Assembly: GCA_025331125.1 (NCBI GenBank)
Contig: JAOALB010000114.1
Location: 1-64,000 of the forward strand
Reading direction: 5' to 3'
DNA: 64,000 nucleotides
Source: Mycogone perniciosa
Taxonomy: Eukaryota; Ascomycota; Sordariomycetes; Hypocreales; Hypocreaceae
Below are positions 12,630 to 23,868 of the stretch, one piece after another (within the stretch, counting starts at the first letter, position 1; each line of letters begins with the position of its first letter). Both the position numbers and the translations under genes were made by a program. Below the pieces are notes generated by a model. The model made no database searches. It was not told where the DNA came from and saw nothing but the letters and a program-made list of their open reading frames with translations.

Positions 12630-15600
12630 TATTAATAACTTTTGTTTAAAAAGCTATTAAAAATTTTAAGTAATATTATAAATATATTCGCTATAGTATC
12701 CTCTTTTAATATTTTACCCTCTATTCTGCCTTTTTATTATAGATAAAATAATAAAAAAGATAATAATATAAATAAAAGTAAAGATAAAGATAAAGTTAAT
12801 AAAATAAATAACTATATATTTATATAAAGGAAGCTTTTTAATATATAAAAGCTAACTATATAAAATAAAAGTAATATTATTAATATTTAATTACTAAGAA
12901 CATAACACTTAATTAAATAATTTACTAATAGTAAATAATTATTATAAATTTATAAAATTAAATACTACTTTTATTTACTTTAAACTTTATATTAAACTAT
13001 AAAGGGAATTAACCTTAAAAGGACTTAAAAGAGTTGCTTAAAATATAGCCCTTTAAGCCCTTTAATGAAAGTATTATAGCACTTTAACTATTTTCTTTTT
13101 AACTAGCTTTAATATAAAAACTAATAAAGTCCTTTTAGCTATTAAATAACTTAAAGGAAATACTTTAAAGTAGTTTAAATTTACTTAAAAGGATTTCTTT
13201 AATGATAAAAGTAAAGCTAATAAATAAATATAACTTATATTTATTAACTATAATTAATTTAAATAAAAATTTAAAACATATCTTTAATAATATTAATAAA
13301 GAATATATTATAGAAAATAAATTTATAAATTTAATTTAAAAAAGAAAATACTTTAACTACAGTATATACTTTTAAAACTGTACTTTAAAAGTTAAATAAA
13401 AAAACTTTACTTTTATTAAATATCTTTATAATAGACTTGAACTAAATATTAAAAAGGAAGTTTATAAGTTTTTTTATAATAAAGGTATTATAAGTTTATT
13501 AAAGAATATATAAATATAAATGATTTATTTTATAAACTTTATTTAAATATAAAGAAAAAATAATAGTAATCTAAATAAGTTTATAAATATTAAAGATATA
13601 TAAACTAAGGCAAAAAGTAATAAAAATATATTGCTAGCTTTAATAATAAAAGGCCTAGTTAAATAAATCTAAATATTATTTAAAAGGGAAAGGTAAAGGT
13701 TATTTATAATAACTGTAATAAACTAAAATAGATCTTAAAAGAGTATAAAGCTCTATAAAAGCCGAGAATAAATAAAGTTTAAAAGCCTGCGCTAAAACTT
13801 AAATAAAAGGTTAATATAGTTTTAAAAGCTATTAATTATATATTACTTAATTAAATTATATATTATAATAATAGCTGCTTTATTTATAAATTTAATAAAG
13901 ATAAAAGTAGATAATATTTCAAATAATTTAAAAAGACATTTGTAATAAATTAAAAGGGATATTAGTTAAAACTTAGATTTTTAATTTTTAAAGATATACT
14001 TAAAGAAAATAAAGTAAATAGGTATTTACTATATTTAAATAGTTTAATAAAATAAAACTTAAACTTTAATTATATAAAGTAAAATGAAGATAATAGTATT
14101 TTAAATAAATAAATAATTATTATAATTAATTATTAATGTTTTAGTTAAATTACCATAGGCAATAAAGGATAAATTAATAGTAATAACTTTAATAATAAAA
14201 ATAAAATAATCTTTAATACTCTAAATTATTGCTATATAATACTATACCTTTAAAACAAGAAAATATACTATTAATATATAGTAATTTTAAAAATAATTGA
14301 AATAAATATTACTTTTATATAAGTAAGAGAATTACTATAAATATATAATTAAATAAAATGTATTTATATTTATATAAATAACTTTATATATAAAATAAAG
14401 CTAATAATAAAATAGCCATTACAGTAATTTTAGCTATTTTAATTATATAAATAAAACCTATATATATTAATAAATAAAGAGATTATACTATAAATAGCTT
14501 TATTTATAAAAGGTATAACACTATATCTTAAGTTATTTATATTATATATAGCTATATAGTATACCTGTTAAAAAGGGTAAAGTATAATATATTTTTAATT
14601 AAAATTTTATTTTACTTTATAAAATAAATATAGGATTATAATGCTTTCAAAGAATAAATTATAACTATATAATATTAAAACTTTAAAGTTATTATTACTA
14701 AATTAAGTACTAAAAGTTTAAAAAGTATTATTAGCTATAAAGATTTAAAAAATATAAGTTTAAAAGATATTATATATACCATTAAAAGAAATTAATAAAG
14801 TAGTACTTTTACTATAAAAAAGGCTTTAAATAGAATTAATAATACTATGTAAAGTATAATAGCTTAAAGTATATTATATATAAATAAAATAAATTAATAA
14901 TACTTGATATTTATTACTAGACTATATATATTATTAAAGAAATAAATATATTATTTATTTATAAAGAAAACTTTAAAAGTAGTAAATATAAAAGTATATA
15001 AAATATAAACCTACTTTAAAGGATAAAAAGATTAATTAAATTATAAAAAAGCTATATTAAAATTAATTTAACTTTATTACCTATAAAGGAACTGCCTATA
15101 ATAGAAAAAGGTGATATTTACTTGAAAGAACTTTAATTAACTATTAAATCTATATAAAAAAAGAAAGATTAAAAAATAATTAATATTACTTATAAAAAGG
15201 CTATAAAGTAATAATTAATAAATGATATCTTTTAAAATATTCAATAATAAAAGTAATAATAAGAATTTACTATATTTTAAATTAAAAATAATAATTAAAG
15301 GATATTAACTGTATATATTAATAAATAATAAAGTAATAAGTAATTTTATTATATTTATAACTATAAATTGCTTATAGTTATTTCAAAAGAAAAACTAAAC
15401 TATATTAACTTTATAAGATAAAAAGAAAAGCCTTTATATATAATAATAGGTAAGTTAAATAAAAGATTAATTATTTTAAGTTTGAAATTACTAAATATAA
15501 AAGAGTAACTTTTTATAATATAGTAAATATTAATAAATATGAGATTATTTTCGGTTATTTTTAATTAAAATACAATAACTTTAATATTAATTAAAAGAAA

Positions 15601-16179
15601 GGCTAGCTTAATTAGTAGAATAGTAAAGCTCTTTTAGCAATTAAAACTATTCAAAAGGTTTTAATTGCAGGGAAAGAATTTTAAAATATAAAACCTTCAA
15701 ATAAACTAATAAAAGAAATTAAAAAATTACCTTTCATTTAATTATAAAAATAATCTATTTAAAAATAACGCTTAAATAAAATAAAAATAAAAATAAATAA
15801 TCTTAAAGAATATTTTTTTATAGAAAGTATTTAATAATTTTAATAAAATACTTAAAATAAAAAGCTTTAAAATAGCAGTATTATTATAATAACTATAAAA
15901 TATCTTTTAAGAATATTAAAAGTATAATAAACTATTTTATGATATTTATATTAAAAAAAGGAAATAAATTATAATTAATTATTAGTTATTAATAGTTTAA
16001 TAAAGCTATTATTAAAAATAAAACTTTATTACTATTAATTATAAAATTATAAAATAAACTATATAAAAAGGATAGTTTATAATATTAAATTTTAAAGGCG
16101 CTTATAACTTTATTATATTAAAATAGAATATATATAAATAACTGCCTTTTAAATCATATATAATTTATTGAAATATTTA

Positions 16180-18610
16180 ATTATATATTTTAATTTTATA
16201 AGTATTTTAGTAATATTTTAAAATATAATAAATAATATATTAAAAAAGTATTTTAATATTTTTATAGTTATTTATTAAAATAATATTTTAATATTTTTAA
16301 ATAGTTTTGAAAAATATAATAAATATATTTATAAAGTACTATAAATATTCTAAAATATTAGACTATTTATAAAGTTAAAGAGATATAAATTCTACGTATA
16401 AAAAGTTACTCTTTTAAAATATATTATTACTTTTAAAGAAATTTATATAAATCTATTAAAAGTATAAGCAGTAAAAGACTAGCTTATATTTATAATAATT
16501 AAAGAAATTTAAAGCTTCTTAAAATTTCTTAACTATTATTAATAATTTATTTAAAGCTATAAAAGTATTATATAAACTCTTTATAAATTTATTAAAAAAC
16601 ATTAAAGGTTTTTATAAGTATTAAATATATAAAAAGCCTTTAATAAATTTAACTAGTTTATTTTAAAAAAACTTATATTTATTATATTTAATTTATGTAA
16701 ATAAATAAAAGTTGAAATAAATACTTTTAACTTTACTATAAAAGCTTAATTTAATTAAAAGGATCAAAATAGTAAACTATACTTTATTATATTTTATTTT
16801 TAACATTATATAGTATAGAATGAAATTATTTAATATATAATGAAGAATTCTTTATTATTATTTTAATATTAAAAGAATAGTAATATTATTTATTAAAAGG
16901 AATATATAAAGTTAAAGTATATATTAACTATAAAAATATTATATACTTTATAATAGTTTAATAACTTTTTAAAAAGTTAATTTATTATATAAATACCTTT
17001 TAAAGTTCAATAATATTTTAATTCATTAAAAAGGATTTAAAAATAAATAAATAAATATACTTAGTAAATAAATTAACTATAATTAAAGAAAAATTAAATA
17101 TATAAGGCAGATTTTAAAGTAAAGGTTTAAAATATATTATTAATAAATAGCGCTTTAAGCTATATATAAAGTATTTAATAATAATATTATACTTTAATAT
17201 ATTAAAAAGTATTATATTATATAAAATGATAATAAATTCTTAAAAATTATACACTTTAATAAAAGGAATTTAATAGAAAAATAAAGAAACTAAGATTTTA
17301 AATAAAGTTTAGAAAAATATAATTATAAAAGTTTATTAATATTTAATATATAAATATAAAGGTATTTATAAAGTATATAAATAAGTTTAAAAGTATTTTA
17401 AGTTTTAAACGCTTAAAAAAGTAATAAAAATATTATGTCTTGGTATATAATTTATAAAATAATTTAAACTTTAAAATATAAACTATACAGTAAACTTTAA
17501 GCTTTATTAATCTAAAAGTAACTATAAAAGTTAATTTTATTAAATTCTTTCCTTAAATTATTATTATTTATTAAATTAAAATTAAAAGTTAAATATAATA
17601 ATATTTTAATAATTATAAATTAATTTATTAAATGCTTTTATTTCTTTTTATATAAAAAAGTAATAAATATAGAAATATTAGTTTTTATTTTTTTGCAATT
17701 TATTATACTTAATTATATAATTAAAGTTAAAGTTATTTTTAATTAAAGATTAACCTTTATATTTAAATTCTAGTAAATACTTATAAATTCATTAAATATA
17801 AATTATAAGCTTAATATTATATACTATTTTTAAATAAATAAATAAATAAATTAAATATATTACTTAAGTTATTAAAGTTTATTTTAAAATTTTCATTAAC
17901 TTTAATTAAAATAATTAAATAAAAAAACATTAATTATATAAATATTTTATAATAGTAATATTTTAAAGTTAATTAAACTTAGCTTTATATATATTAAGTA
18001 TAGCTTTATATAAAATATATATAAAGTATTAAAATAAAGCCTATATATTAATAATATATAAATTAAAGTTAAAGATATAAAGCAATTATATAAAAAAATA
18101 TAGATATACTTTTATTTTATAAAAAAAAATAAAGAGATATATTTATAAATATAAAGTAAAAGGATTAATCTTTAAAGAAAAGGGTATAGTTTACCTATAT
18201 TAATAGTTATTAAAAAAAGACTATAAATATTTAAATAATATAATTAAATAATAAATTAGATTTTAAAAAACTTAAACTTTATTTAATTAAAAATATTATT
18301 TTAAAAGTTATTTATAAATTTATATTATTAAATAGTATTTAAGTTTACTTAGTATTTTATAGTTTATTATTTAAAAAAGAATTATAAAATAAATTTAAAA
18401 ATAAATTAATTATAAATTTAAGTAAAGTTTTAGTAGTTAAAGAAAAATATAAAGTTAAAGAAGTTAAAGCTATAAAAGTAGAAAATAATAAATATTAATA
18501 TTTAATTAAATAAAAAAACTATAAAGAGGAATATAACTTTTAGGAATTTATAAAATATTTAAAGAATACTTTAATAAAACTTTAATACTTTTATTAAAGT
18601 TTAAGTCTTT
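16180..18610 (+). pseudogene. Broken pol of the plus-strand chromovirus (RT and chromodomain readable)
   Basis: At about 16190-16295 one frame reads F-N-F-I-S-I-L-V-I-F, the RIP form of FGLTSAPVTF, followed about 45 bases later by Y-*-N-N-I-L-I-F, the RIP form of the YLDDILIF polymerase site. At about 18430-18605 another frame shows a chromodomain pattern with L-I-K-*-K-N-Y-K, where the W-K-G-Y tryptophan is now a stop and glycine is Asn. Integrase should lie between them but I did not read it. Stops are very frequent and no product is possible. Confidence 0.8.
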
Positions 18611-19287
18611 TAGTAGAAGATTAGTAAATATCGCGTTTTAATTAAATATATTTATACTATTAGAAAATTAAATATTAATAATAGCCTTTAATTTAATGTA
18701 TTTAAATTTATTTAATTTATTTCATAGATTAGCGCTATAATGCAATATTTCAACTTTATATAATTGAATTTATAACCGCTACTTGCAAAAATAATTTAAT
18801 TATATAAAATACTTATTTATTAAAGCAGTTAATACTATTATCTATTACTATTATTTTAATAATAGACATTTAATAACGCATTCTTTATTTTTAATATCCT
18901 CCTTTTTAACTATTAAATAATATATTATAAATATTAAAAATAAGTTATAATAAATTAAAAATAATATATATTAGCTGCTAAAAAGATATTATGTTTATTA
19001 TATATTTTACTTTAATAAATATACTCTTTATAATAAAAATAGCCTATAGCTATTTTATAGGAAATACTATACTTTTAATAAAATAAATATAATATAATAA
19101 AAGTATTAATAATATTAATAATTAATATAAGTATAGTATAATTTTATAAAGATTTAATAGGTTTAGAAGCGTTTTGCTATTTTATAATATTATAAAGTAT
19201 AGTTAAATAAAAATAAAAAAAAGTAAAAACAAAAAGCTTATAAAGAAAAGGGATAGCTATATAATAAATTATAAAAATAAAATTAAT

Positions 19288-19298
19288 AAAAGGGGGAT
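19288..19298 (+). other. Polypurine tract of the plus-strand gypsy element
   Basis: AAAAGGGGGAT lies 4-5 bp before the 3' LTR start at 19303, the expected plus-strand primer position. It confirms the element's orientation. Confidence 0.75.
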
Positions 19299-19302
19299 AT
19301 TA

Positions 19303-20073
19303 TATTATAACTTAACTAAGTTAAGGCTTAAGTCTAAAAGAATATTAAAATAATAGGCTAATAGAAATATAATTACTAAAGTATTTTGTCGAGGGGGAAT
19401 CAGCGCTCTAAACACATACACACACCAATAACAACCAGAATAGAGCGCGGGAACCGCGCTCTTAATAGAACCACGAAGCTGCAATTAAGTAATATAGGGA
19501 CTAAAAGATACTGCAAATCATTTAATCATAATATCCGCAGTCGAAAGTAACCAACAGTTACCTCTTTACGCCTTAATAACTGTAAAATCACAGGTAGGGG
19601 TAATATATTAAAGGAGAACGCGGGTTAGTTTTTATTAAACTAGGTCTATCTGTTTATCTTTATAGTCTTATACCTCCTTAATCTAGTAGTTGCTTAAATA
19701 AGTAATTGACTTTATTTAGGTAAGTTAGTAAAAAGGACTGTAAATATATTGGGTATATTAGTTACCCCCGACAAAATATATATTAAATTACTAATAATTA
19801 AAGATATATTTAAATAATTATAAACCTTAAATTATTAAGAATATAGCTATATTCTTTAATAATTATTATAACTCTTTTATATATATATATAACTAGCTTA
19901 TTACTTATTTAATATAGTTATTTAAATAGTTGTTAATAATTACATTTACTAGAACCGCCTATTTTATAGAATTGTGACTATATTACCCTACTTAGTATTT
20001 ATCTTTAACCTCTCTGTTAACATAAACCTATAAACCTCGGTTTGACTGTTGAGAATCAACCCGGATCGTTATA
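19303..20073 (+). repeat. 3' LTR interrupted by MITE copy B
   Basis: LTR sequence runs 19303-19383 and 19777-20073, with the MITE between. The distal part is less mutated than the 5' LTR (it ends GGATCGTTATA). Confidence 0.9.
19384..19776 (+). mobile_element. TA-flanked MITE, copy B (393 bp)
   Basis: It begins TTTTGTCGAGGGGGAA and ends TTACCCCCGACAAAA, an inverted terminal repeat of about 16 bp with few mismatches. TA lies directly outside both ends (19382-19383 and 19777-19778). Comparison with the uninterrupted 5' LTR shows that exactly this segment plus one TA was gained, so the boundaries are well supported. No open frame of note. A GC-rich hairpin AGCGCGGGAACCGCGCT lies near its left third. 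It is a non-autonomous, Tc1/mariner-like element; the autonomous partner is not in the window. Confidence 0.88.
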
Positions 20074-20445
20074 GGGAGAGTTAGTCTTATAAGATCAAGT
20101 AAGTGTCCGGGACATACTAATTTCAGGGTACTGTTATAGTCAAGAGAATACAATTAAAGCGCTGGATCAAGTGCAGGTGTAATTATGTTTCTTGTCTGTT
20201 GTAAAAATCTATAATAAAGTTGCGAGACGTGTAGTTAGGTTAGTTACGTGGGAGCGGGAATAAAAGGGAGGAAACAATAATATAAGAGGTATATAGTAAG
20301 AGAGGGGAGGGCGGGTCTTTTTATAGCCGATATAAAAGCAGTAAGGGATAGAGAGGCTGAAAATTTCCCAATAAAGTAACTGCCAAATATAGTAGGCCAA
20401 GACTACAATTTCCAGATACCAACAAGCCATCTAACCTTTTGCTTT
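20074..20445. other. Less mutated island right of the gypsy element
   Basis: Moderate GC with GGGAGGAAAC and GGAGGGCGGG runs and intact CG dinucleotides. A 73-codon minus-strand open frame (20209-20430) rich in Tyr, Leu and Ile is not recognisable and not called. Composition drops abruptly after about 20,445. Confidence 0.4.
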
Positions 20446-22145
20446 TTATAAAATATAAAAATAATTTAATTATAAGTATTTAATAATAATTTAAAATTAT
20501 AATGAATCTAAAGTTAATTAAAATAAATAAGCTTTAACTATTAAAAAGTATATATAATAATAATATTTAAATTTTAAATTATAAAATATATAGTTAATTA
20601 ATTAATTTAGTATATTTTCTATAATTAAATTTATATATTAATAAAAGTAAATAAAGTAAATACTATAATATATATATATATAATAAATATATAGTATAAT
20701 AATAGAATAATTAATAATTTCAATTAATATAATATATTTATTATAATAATTTAAAGGTTTTATTAATTTAGCCTTTTTTAAATTATATATATATTTATAG
20801 TAGATAATAATATTTATAAAAGTAAATTTTAATAAAAATATAAAAATATAATGTCTTTAAACTTTTATTAATCTCTTTATATATACAACGTAATTTAATA
20901 ATAAACTTTATTATTAAATTTCCTTTAACTAATATTTATAATATTTAATATTTATAAATAATAATAAATTAATTTATTAAAGTAATTATATTAAATACTA
21001 TAAAGAATATAAATATAAAAGTTTATATATAATGTTTCTTTTAATATTATTATTAGTTTTATAATATATTTAAGTTTACTATAAATAATAAAAAGCTTTA
21101 TTAAATTATGAAATTTTTAAAAAGACTTTATTAATAAATAAAAATAAAATAAGAGTTTGATATTTCATTTTATTTATAAATAAATAGTAATATAAAATAA
21201 ATACATTCAAAAACTTAAATATATTTATAAATTTATACTTATTATAATTAAAAAGATTAAGAAAAATTAACTTTTAATAGTTTAATTAATATTACATAAT
21301 TATATAAGGTTTTTAATTTAATTAAACTATTTTCTTTTCAATATAATTATGATATTAAAGTATTTTTATTTTATTATAATTAATATATAAAATAAACAAT
21401 TATAAATTTAAATAAATATTAAATACGGAAATTACTTTAATATTTAAAGAATATTACTTGATTTTATATAAATTAACTTAATATAATAGTAATTTAATAA
21501 TATTATAAACATACTATTAATAAATATAAACAATTAATTAAAAGATTTAAAGTTAAAAATAAACTATAATTTTACTTTAAAAATAATAAATTATAATATT
21601 TTAATAAAACGTTGAATACTTTTTATTATAATAAATAACCTTTAATTACCTTTTATATATATTTAAAGTAAAAAGAAATAAAAAGGAAAATAAAGAATTT
21701 ATATTTAAGTAAAGAAATAAAATTATAGCTTTTTTTATACACTATTAATATATTAAAAAGGATATATAAAGTTAAGTTAAAAACCTATTATTATTTTTAA
21801 AGGTATAATTGCTTTAAATATTTATGAAAAAAGATATACATTTATTAAAACTATAAATAAACCTTTTAAAGAATATACCTTTATAAAAAAGAAATATTAT
21901 AAATTAAACCTAATAAAAAAAACTTTAACTATATTAAGTTTAATATTATTATTTTTAATATCCTTTAAATTAATTAATATAAATATATATATATTAAATA
22001 TAATATATAAACTCTAAGCCCATATATATATAATATTATTTTATAAATTAATTTATATAGTTAAATAATCCTTTTCTTTTATCCCTTTACTCTTTAACCT
22101 TACATAACTAATTTTATAGTATTTTATTATTACCTACTATAAGAG

Positions 22146-22264
22146 TGTTACGTTCCAAGCACGTTTCCCTTATATATAGTTGGTATTATTATAATGATTG
22201 CTAGAAATGCAATTATTAGTTTATTTTTTAGCCTGTTAGCGTAACAGTATAACAGTTTATTACA
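22146..22264 (+). repeat. Solo 119-bp LTR of the miniature-element family
   Basis: It has the same length as, and is the reverse complement of, the two 119-bp repeats at 1723-2188. Its ends are the cleanest of the three (TGTTACGTTCC ... GTTTATTACA). Flanking 5-mers are AAGAG and AAAAG, a target duplication with one G-to-A change. It is probably left by recombination between two LTRs. Strand is given relative to the minus-strand copies and is tentative. Confidence 0.75.
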
Positions 22265-23268
22265 AAAAGGATATATTTATTATAGTTTTTAAAATTATAA
22301 ATAATATTATTTTATAATATAATAACATTAATTAATATAAATAAAATATATATTTATATATTTATTATTTTTAAACCTTTATATATATTCAATTTATATT
22401 TTTACTTTCTTAATAATACTTTAAATTTATTTTAATTAATAATTATATTTATATAAATAATTTACTTTAATTAAATTATATTATAATTATAAAAACGTAA
22501 AAATATTTAAAAACTTAACTTTTATTTAATTTATTTAATTTTCTCTTTATTACTTTAACAATAACTTTATTTAAATTTTAATAAAAAATATTTCCTAATA
22601 TTAATTTTAAAACTTTAATTTTAATTTTAATTTTTACAATATTAATTTTCATAACTTTAATTAACATATATTATAAAACTCTATAAATTAAAAACTCTTT
22701 ATTTAAAAAATAATAAATAATAATTATTTAATAAAATTTCATCTTAAAAGAAATATTAATAAAATATTAAAAAGTTTTATTATTTTTATATAAATATATA
22801 TATTATAAATTATTTTATTTTATATTTATTATATTTAAATTATATATTTTTATTATACTTTCAAAAACTTCAATAAAATATATTAAAGTTTAATTATACA
22901 ATTTAAATTTACATTATAAAGTATTATTATATCATTATAGTCTATTCTACAATTAATTAATTTTATTAATAATTATTGACTTTAAACATTTAAAATATAT
23001 ATATTATATTTAACTCACTATTTTATTACTTTATTAACCATATTATATAATTAATAAATCTTACATTTCTACTATACGTAAATAATATTTCTATTAATAT
23101 AACTACTATATTCCATTTATCTCGCTTACTACTATCCTATAGGGTTACTTAGGTTCAGCTAATCTCTTGCAGGCCTCAAGTTCCTAACCTAAACAAATAT
23201 TCATCATTTATCATTCACCAAGGGGGTATCGTTCCTTTGCCTCACCATTATTTCTTGAGACGCTCAAC

Positions 23269-23868
23269 ATGTCGGGACCGGAGAGCAGTGCGGGCGCCAG
23301 CGAGGCAATCCCGCAAACAATCGTCATCGTGGCCTCACGCAACCCCGTCAAGATTGGCGCCGCCCGTGAGGGCTTCTCGCGCATGTTCCCCTCCAAAAAC
23401 TACACGTTCAAGGGTGTCAGTGTTCCTTCAGGTGTACCAGAACAGCCCTTTACCAACGACGAGACTCTCCAGGGAGCGCTGAACAGAGCCCACAACGCGC
23501 GAGAGGTTGAGCCACAGGCGGACTACTGGGTCGGCGTCGAGGGCGGCGTCGACGATCGCAATGGCGTGATGGAGTCATTCGCATGGATAGTCGTGGTCGG
23601 TAGGGCAGAAAAGGACGACGGCGCATGGCGCACGGGAAAGGCGCGGACGGCGGCATTCTATCAACCTGAGGAGGTGGCGAAGCTGGTAAGGGGAGGGATG
23701 GAGTTGGGACACGCGGATGATGCGGTATTTGGCAGCGAGAATTCGAAGCATCACAGCGGATCAGTGGGATTGTTGACGGGAGATCTGATTGATCGGGCGT
23801 CGTATTATGTGCAGGCGGTGATATTGGCGTTGATACCCTTTCGAAACTCCAGTCTGACGTTTCCATGA
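23269..23868 (+). CDS. YjjX-like non-canonical purine NTP phosphatase (inosine/xanthosine triphosphatase)
   Basis: A single 199-residue exon. Family members hydrolyse ITP and XTP to monophosphates, cleaning deaminated purines from the nucleotide pool in the cytosol. The N-terminal strand and substrate loop read V-A-S-R-N-P-V-K-I-G-A (about 23-33). The family signature G-V-P-E-Q-P and D-E-T-L-Q-G-A-L-N-R-A follows (about 56-75), then Y-W-V-G-V-E-G-G-V (about 87-95), typical of the YjjX/DUF84 fold. Length is close to bacterial YjjX (about 170 residues) with a short N-terminal extension. The first ATG of the frame is used. It is the first intact gene after the RIP block, about 160 bp from its edge, and is not itself RIP-mutated. 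Confidence 0.9.
   Translation: MSGPESSAGASEAIPQTIVIVASRNPVKIGAAREGFSRMFPSKNYTFKGVSVPSGVPEQPFTNDETLQGALNRAHNAREVEPQADYWVGVEGGVDDRNGVMESFAWIVVVGRAEKDDGAWRTGKARTAAFYQPEEVAKLVRGGMELGHADDAVFGSENSKHHSGSVGLLTGDLIDRASYYVQAVILALIPFRNSSLTFP

Larger units (their letters stand above)
12254..20073 (+). mobile_element. RIP-mutated Ty3/gypsy chromovirus-type element with a nested MITE
   Basis: A 5' LTR at 12254-12629 (376 bp) and a 3' LTR at 19303-20073 share sequence throughout. Subtracting the 393-bp MITE and its 2-bp TA duplication from the 771-bp 3' copy leaves exactly 376 bp. Flanking 5-mers are AGGAG (12249-12253) and GGGAG (20074-20078), a target duplication differing by one G-to-A change. A purine tract lies just before the 3' LTR. 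Reverse transcriptase and chromodomain remnants are readable on the plus strand. It appears more heavily mutated than the minus-strand element. Confidence 0.92.
540..23110. other. AT-rich, RIP-degraded transposon block
   Basis: Base composition falls sharply after about 540 and recovers at about 23,110, where ordinary sequence resumes 160 bp before the first intact gene. Inside there are almost no long open frames. TA dinucleotides dominate, and repeat pairs differ mainly by C/T and G/A changes (for example LTR ends TG..CA reading as TA..TA), which is the signature of RIP. Reading through the mutations recovers reverse transcriptase, RNase H, integrase and chromodomain motifs. Less mutated islands lie at 1842-2210, 9512-10330 and 19384-20445. 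Stretches I could not assign to an element are about 600-1720, 8843-9511, 10330-12253 and 20446-23110. Confidence 0.9.
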
